Positions 61,211 to 64,000 of a stretch of DNA of 64,000 bases are shown here, piece after piece. The DNA comes from MGBC120314 sp051877855. Lineage in GTDB: Bacteria; Bacillota; Clostridia; Lachnospirales; Lachnospiraceae. Position 1 is the stretch's first letter, and each line of letters begins with the position of its first letter. A program made the position numbers and the translations under genes. Location of the stretch: positions 3,510 to 67,509 of the forward strand of contig JBJEJH010000060.1 in NCBI GenBank assembly GCA_051877855.1, given 5' to 3'. Under the pieces are notes generated by a model that did no database searches, had not been told where the DNA came from, and saw nothing but the letters and a program-made list of their open reading frames with translations.

Positions 61211-62464
61211 ATGGAATCGAATCAATCAAGCAACAACATCGATACAGGATTCATGGAGGTGGACGTAACTTCCTCTGTGGACAGCTCTCCCATCGAAAAT
61301 GCATCCGTAGATATTTCCTATTCGGGAGACCCTCAAAGTATCATCCGGCATCTGACCACCAACGCCTCCGGTCAGACCGAAGTAGTGGAACTTGCTGCAC
61401 CACCCCTGGAATACAGCATGGAACCATCCGATAATCAACCTTTTTCCGAATACACCGTAACCGTATCTGCGCCGGGTTATGAGGATTTCAGTGTTTCAGG
61501 CTCAGACATTATGTCCGGAGAATTGTCACTCCAGGGAATTCGCCTGACCCCCTTAAGTCCCGGTGGTACCGCCACCAACATTGTCATCCCCGTCAACACA
61601 CTCTTTGGCAACTTTCCCCCAAAAATTGCAGAACCTGAGGTAAAGCCCATCACGAATCCGGGAGAAATCGTCCTGAGCCGTGTGGTCATCCCGGAATACA
61701 TCGTAGTACACGATGGACCTCCCAGCGACTCCTCTGCCAATAATTACTATGTTCGCTATCGCGACTACATCAAAAATGTTGCCAGCAGTGAAATCTACTC
61801 CACCTGGCCGGATGCCACACTGCGGGCAAACATCCTCGCCATCATGTCCTTTACATTGAACCGGGTATATACCGAATGGTACCGGAACCAGGGATACGAC
61901 TTTACAATCACCTCCTCCACCGCCTTTGATCACAAATGGGTGAACGGACGTAACATTTTCGAAAACATTTCACAGATTGTTGACGAAATGTTTAATAATT
62001 ACCTCTCCCGTCCCAATGTTAAACAGCCAATCCTTACCCAGTACTGTGACGGCAAGCGAACCACCTGTCCAAACTGGCTTAGCCAGTGGGGGTCCAAATA
62101 TCTTGGTGATCAGGACTATTCCGCCATTGAGATACTACGATATTATTATGGTGACAACATGTATATTAACACTGCCGAGGAGATCGCCGGCGTTCCTGCA
62201 TCCTGGCCGGGAGAGAATCTGACCATCGGCTCCAGGGGACCAAAAGTTGCACAGCTTCAGGAACAGCTGAACTTAATTCGAGAAAATTATAATGCCATCC
62301 CTTACCTGAATGTGGATGGCATCTATGGAAACCAAACCGCCGAGGCAGTCCGCACCTTTCAACGGATCTTCAATATGCCCCAGACCGGTGTAACAGATTT
62401 TGCCACATGGTACCGCATATCGGATATGTATGTAAGATTATCCAGAATTGCTGAATTGTACTGA
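61211..62464 (+). CDS. SleC-like spore cortex-lytic protein with peptidoglycan-binding domain
   Basis: This is the only gene on the plus strand. The 417-residue protein has an N-terminal beta-sandwich (about 14-115, with VDVTSSVDSSPIENASVDIS), a central domain from VVIPEYIVVHDGPP (about 156) through DYIKNVASSEIYSTWPDATL and NRVYTEWYRNQGYDF, and a C-terminal PG_binding_1 domain (IGSRGPKVAQLQEQLNLIR, then VDGIYGNQTAEAVRTFQRIF). This layout is that of clostridial SleC-type cortex-lytic enzymes. No signal peptide is seen, as expected for proteins loaded from the mother cell. The ribosome site is weak, and the start is uncertain. Function in this organism is inferred. Confidence 0.72.
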   Translation: MESNQSSNNIDTGFMEVDVTSSVDSSPIENASVDISYSGDPQSIIRHLTTNASGQTEVVELAAPPLEYSMEPSDNQPFSEYTVTVSAPGYEDFSVSGSDIMSGELSLQGIRLTPLSPGGTATNIVIPVNTLFGNFPPKIAEPEVKPITNPGEIVLSRVVIPEYIVVHDGPPSDSSANNYYVRYRDYIKNVASSEIYSTWPDATLRANILAIMSFTLNRVYTEWYRNQGYDFTITSSTAFDHKWVNGRNIFENISQIVDEMFNNYLSRPNVKQPILTQYCDGKRTTCPNWLSQWGSKYLGDQDYSAIEILRYYYGDNMYINTAEEIAGVPASWPGENLTIGSRGPKVAQLQEQLNLIRENYNAIPYLNVDGIYGNQTAEAVRTFQRIFNMPQTGVTDFATWYRISDMYVRLSRIAELY

Positions 62465-62483
62465 ATTAATTTGAAAAAAAAAA

Positions 62484-62531
62484 GGGGGCTGCCGCTTCAC
62501 GAATTTTCATTCGTCATAGTGACATCCCCTC
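62484..62531. terminator. Terminator-shaped dispersed repeat, copy 4; bidirectional
   Basis: GGGGG and CCCCT form an outer stem, ACGAAT/ATTCGT an inner stem. Nine A precede and eight T follow. It sits between two convergent genes, so it can end both. Confidence 0.85.
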
Positions 62532-62559
62532 TTTTTTTATGTTAATAGGCGTTTGCAAT

Positions 62560-63585
62560 CTACGGAAACAACAATTCCACAATCTCCTCTGCCGTCATAT
62601 GCTGAAATTGTTTTGCATCTTTCATGGTCTCCTGATTCCAGTGCATACTGATTCCATCAAGATAATTGACATCCACACTGCAATCAGGGTATCTGCGATA
62701 CCAATCCGGATAGTAATTTTGCATGCAGGCTATCGCCAGATCCACCGCCTGACTATATCCCCCACTCGGAAGCTTTGTTCCCGATATTTTCACCCCTGCA
62801 GGGCTTGAATGGATCAGTAACACGCTGCCATCTTCACATTGTCCGAGACACATCCATACATGGCTGCTCATACTGACAATATCTCCGGGATACCATTCCT
62901 TCGTATTTCCACGTTCTGTAAGGTTACCCCATCCATAACCTGCAAAGGTCTCTGCCATATCCTTGGCAGACATGACATAGCCCTCCTTATCATTTTCCGT
63001 GTTGAACACATTATAAATGAGCCATCCTATGTAACCGGAACAGTCCAGACCATCATGAATCTGATACTCTGTCTTTTTGTAATCATAGGAGGAATCCTGT
63101 TGTTGTGCAAATTCCTTCCATCTTGGACTCACGCCGATCTGAAGAGCCTCCTCACCTGCACCGGTGTCTTCCTCATTCCAGCCGCCACCCCATACATACA
63201 TGGTATTTCCCAAGGGCCAAACAGCCGTTGAAAGTAGATTTGCAATGCTTTGCTCTCCCGGAACAGGAATCATTAATTTAATAACCGGATCCCGGGAGGG
63301 ATTATCCGTCTCCCCGACACCTTCCTCTGCAATTTGTGCCGATTCCAACGTTTCCGCATAATCTGTCGGGTTCGTATAACCCTGATTCGTTTCATTCTTT
63401 ACAATATCGATAGTTTCCTGCTCCTGTACCCCTTCATTTCCCGAATTCATTTTATCACGAAGAATCTTACCACATCCGCATAAAGCCATGCCAAATGCCA
63501 GCGCACCGATGATTGACAATATCTCCATTTTTCTGAATCGATTCCCTTGAATTCTGCTACTTGTGCTTACTCCATGTTTATTCAT
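62560..63585 (-). CDS. NlpC/P60-family cell-wall hydrolase
   Basis: The 341-residue protein has an N-terminal hydrophobic segment (MEILSIIGALAFGMALCGCG) that may be a membrane anchor or a lipoprotein-like signal. A linker of about 90 residues follows. The catalytic Cys is in DGLDCSGYIGWLIYNVF, His in SSHVWMCLGQ, and a third polar residue in LIHSSPAG. Such enzymes cut stem peptides of peptidoglycan. It faces the SleC-like gene across a shared terminator. Start 63585 has GAGGTGG. Confidence 0.85.
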   Translation of the reverse strand: MNKHGVSTSSRIQGNRFRKMEILSIIGALAFGMALCGCGKILRDKMNSGNEGVQEQETIDIVKNETNQGYTNPTDYAETLESAQIAEEGVGETDNPSRDPVIKLMIPVPGEQSIANLLSTAVWPLGNTMYVWGGGWNEEDTGAGEEALQIGVSPRWKEFAQQQDSSYDYKKTEYQIHDGLDCSGYIGWLIYNVFNTENDKEGYVMSAKDMAETFAGYGWGNLTERGNTKEWYPGDIVSMSSHVWMCLGQCEDGSVLLIHSSPAGVKISGTKLPSGGYSQAVDLAIACMQNYYPDWYRRYPDCSVDVNYLDGISMHWNQETMKDAKQFQHMTAEEIVELLFP

Positions 63586-63620
63586 TTGCCACCTCATTTA
63601 TTCCTGAGAAAGTGATTTCT

Positions 63621-63764
63621 AAATATGCTCATATCCCTTACCGACGACAATCCACCTTCCTTTCGGTGCCTTCTGTTGCGAGTTTTGGATATAAGAACTT
63701 CTATTATCCGTCACAAGTCACAGACAGCACCGAAGGAAAGGTGAATTGTCCGATTTACATATTT
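63621..63764. mobile_element. MITE-like imperfect inverted repeat
   Basis: Outer arms AAATATG/CATATTT and GACAAT/ATTGTC flank CACCTTCCTTTCGGTGC (63653-63669), which pairs with GCACCGAAGGAAAGGTG (63727-63743) at 15 of 17 positions; a further GGATA/TATCC stem lies inside. Total 144 bp with no gene. It may be a small non-autonomous element or a structured terminator for the gene on its right. Confidence 0.5.
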
Positions 63765-63800
63765 CTAAGGTATTCGTTATCTTCCATTAAGTTTATCTAC

Positions 63801-64000
63801 TTAGACTCCCAGTTTATTTGCAAGCTTCTTCAATTCATCCGCAGATAATCCGGTGAATTCCATAATCTCCTCAAATGGTTTCTTTGCTTTTAACATCTTT
63901 TCTGCCACTTGGTTGTATCCAATCTCAATGCCCTCGGTTCTGCCCTGGCTGCGTCCCAATTCTATGCCTTCCTCCCTGCTGTCCCTCGCTATCAGTTTCT
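63801..64000 (-). CDS. C-terminus of an Rpn/PD-(D/E)XK nuclease-like protein (5' end outside window)
   Basis: The last 65 residues read through RDSREEGIELGRSQGRTEGI and end FTGLSADELKKLANKLGV. This Glu/Gly-rich tail plus a short helical FTGLS-type end is characteristic of Rpn/YhgA-like recombination-promoting nucleases and related DUF4351-type transposase-like proteins. The catalytic domain lies beyond the window, so the call rests on the tail alone. Confidence 0.55.
   Translation of the reverse strand, partial: KLIARDSREEGIELGRSQGRTEGIEIGYNQVAEKMLKAKKPFEEIMEFTGLSADELKKLANKLGV

Noticed and set aside
61195..61434. Small plus-strand gene starting at 61195
   Set aside because: It lies out of frame over the SleC-like gene, with no ribosome site and no recognisable domain.

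Overview
The window looks like a draft chromosome fragment from an anaerobic, motile, probably spore-forming Lachnospiraceae-type Clostridium. The reasons are: a Bacillota block dprA-topA-codY-flgB in the Bacillus order; a clostridial type IV pilus operon with ComGC/PilA-like prepilins; a SleC-like spore cortex-lytic protein; a PadR/DUF1700 module; strong AGGAGG-type ribosome binding sites; and moderate-to-low GC. A run of 100 N at 6782-6881, inside a tandem array, marks an assembly gap. I call 51 protein genes. Fifty are on the minus strand and one (61211-62464) is on the plus strand. I saw no rRNA, tRNA, CRISPR array or recognisable insertion sequence.

Layout. 1-6272: flgB (partial), codY, topA, dprA and a comM-like ATPase. 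6288-7709: a non-coding region with a tandem array of 73-bp hairpin units, bracketed by two copies of a terminator-shaped repeat. 7710-22442: one operon, read right to left from a promoter at 22494-22522, encoding pilC, the main pilin, a PilM-PilN fusion, PilO, three further prepilin-type proteins, a large PilX-like protein and finally a 1452-aa secreted protein that is a candidate pilus-tip adhesin. 22567-39705: a surface polysaccharide operon with its own promoter at 39739-39767. It has CDP-sugar enzymes at both ends, and its middle (about 29.8-36.8 kb) is visibly richer in A+T. 39895-46234: thrC, a two-AP2-domain protein, metA with an unexplained structured leader, dus, truA and an acyltransferase. 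46370-57959: mscL with a zinc ribbon, an HD-GYP protein, map, a MATE exporter, a CDF metal exporter under a NiCo riboswitch, exoIII, an ABC exporter, a GNAT protein, a PadR regulon and dacF. 58061-61027: an ABC importer of the TrpXYZ type. 61211-64000: a SleC-like protein, an NlpC/P60 protein, a MITE-like inverted repeat and the end of an Rpn-type nuclease gene.

How the genes fit together. The polysaccharide operon holds RfbF, RfbG, an RfbH-type dehydratase, a thiamine diphosphate enzyme and a reductase. This is nearly the gene set for a CDP-linked branched-chain dideoxy sugar of the yersiniose type. The same operon has a flippase, four glycosyltransferases, a pyruvyl transferase and an unusual redistribution of ferredoxin and FrhB domains. 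The pilus operon supplies the inner-membrane platform and pilins but no PilB, PilT or PilD, which must lie elsewhere. The most notable signals outside genes are the 73-bp array, a repeated terminator-shaped element (four copies), the 117-bp structured element before metA, the NiCo riboswitch, and a hairpin that covers the dacF ribosome binding site.
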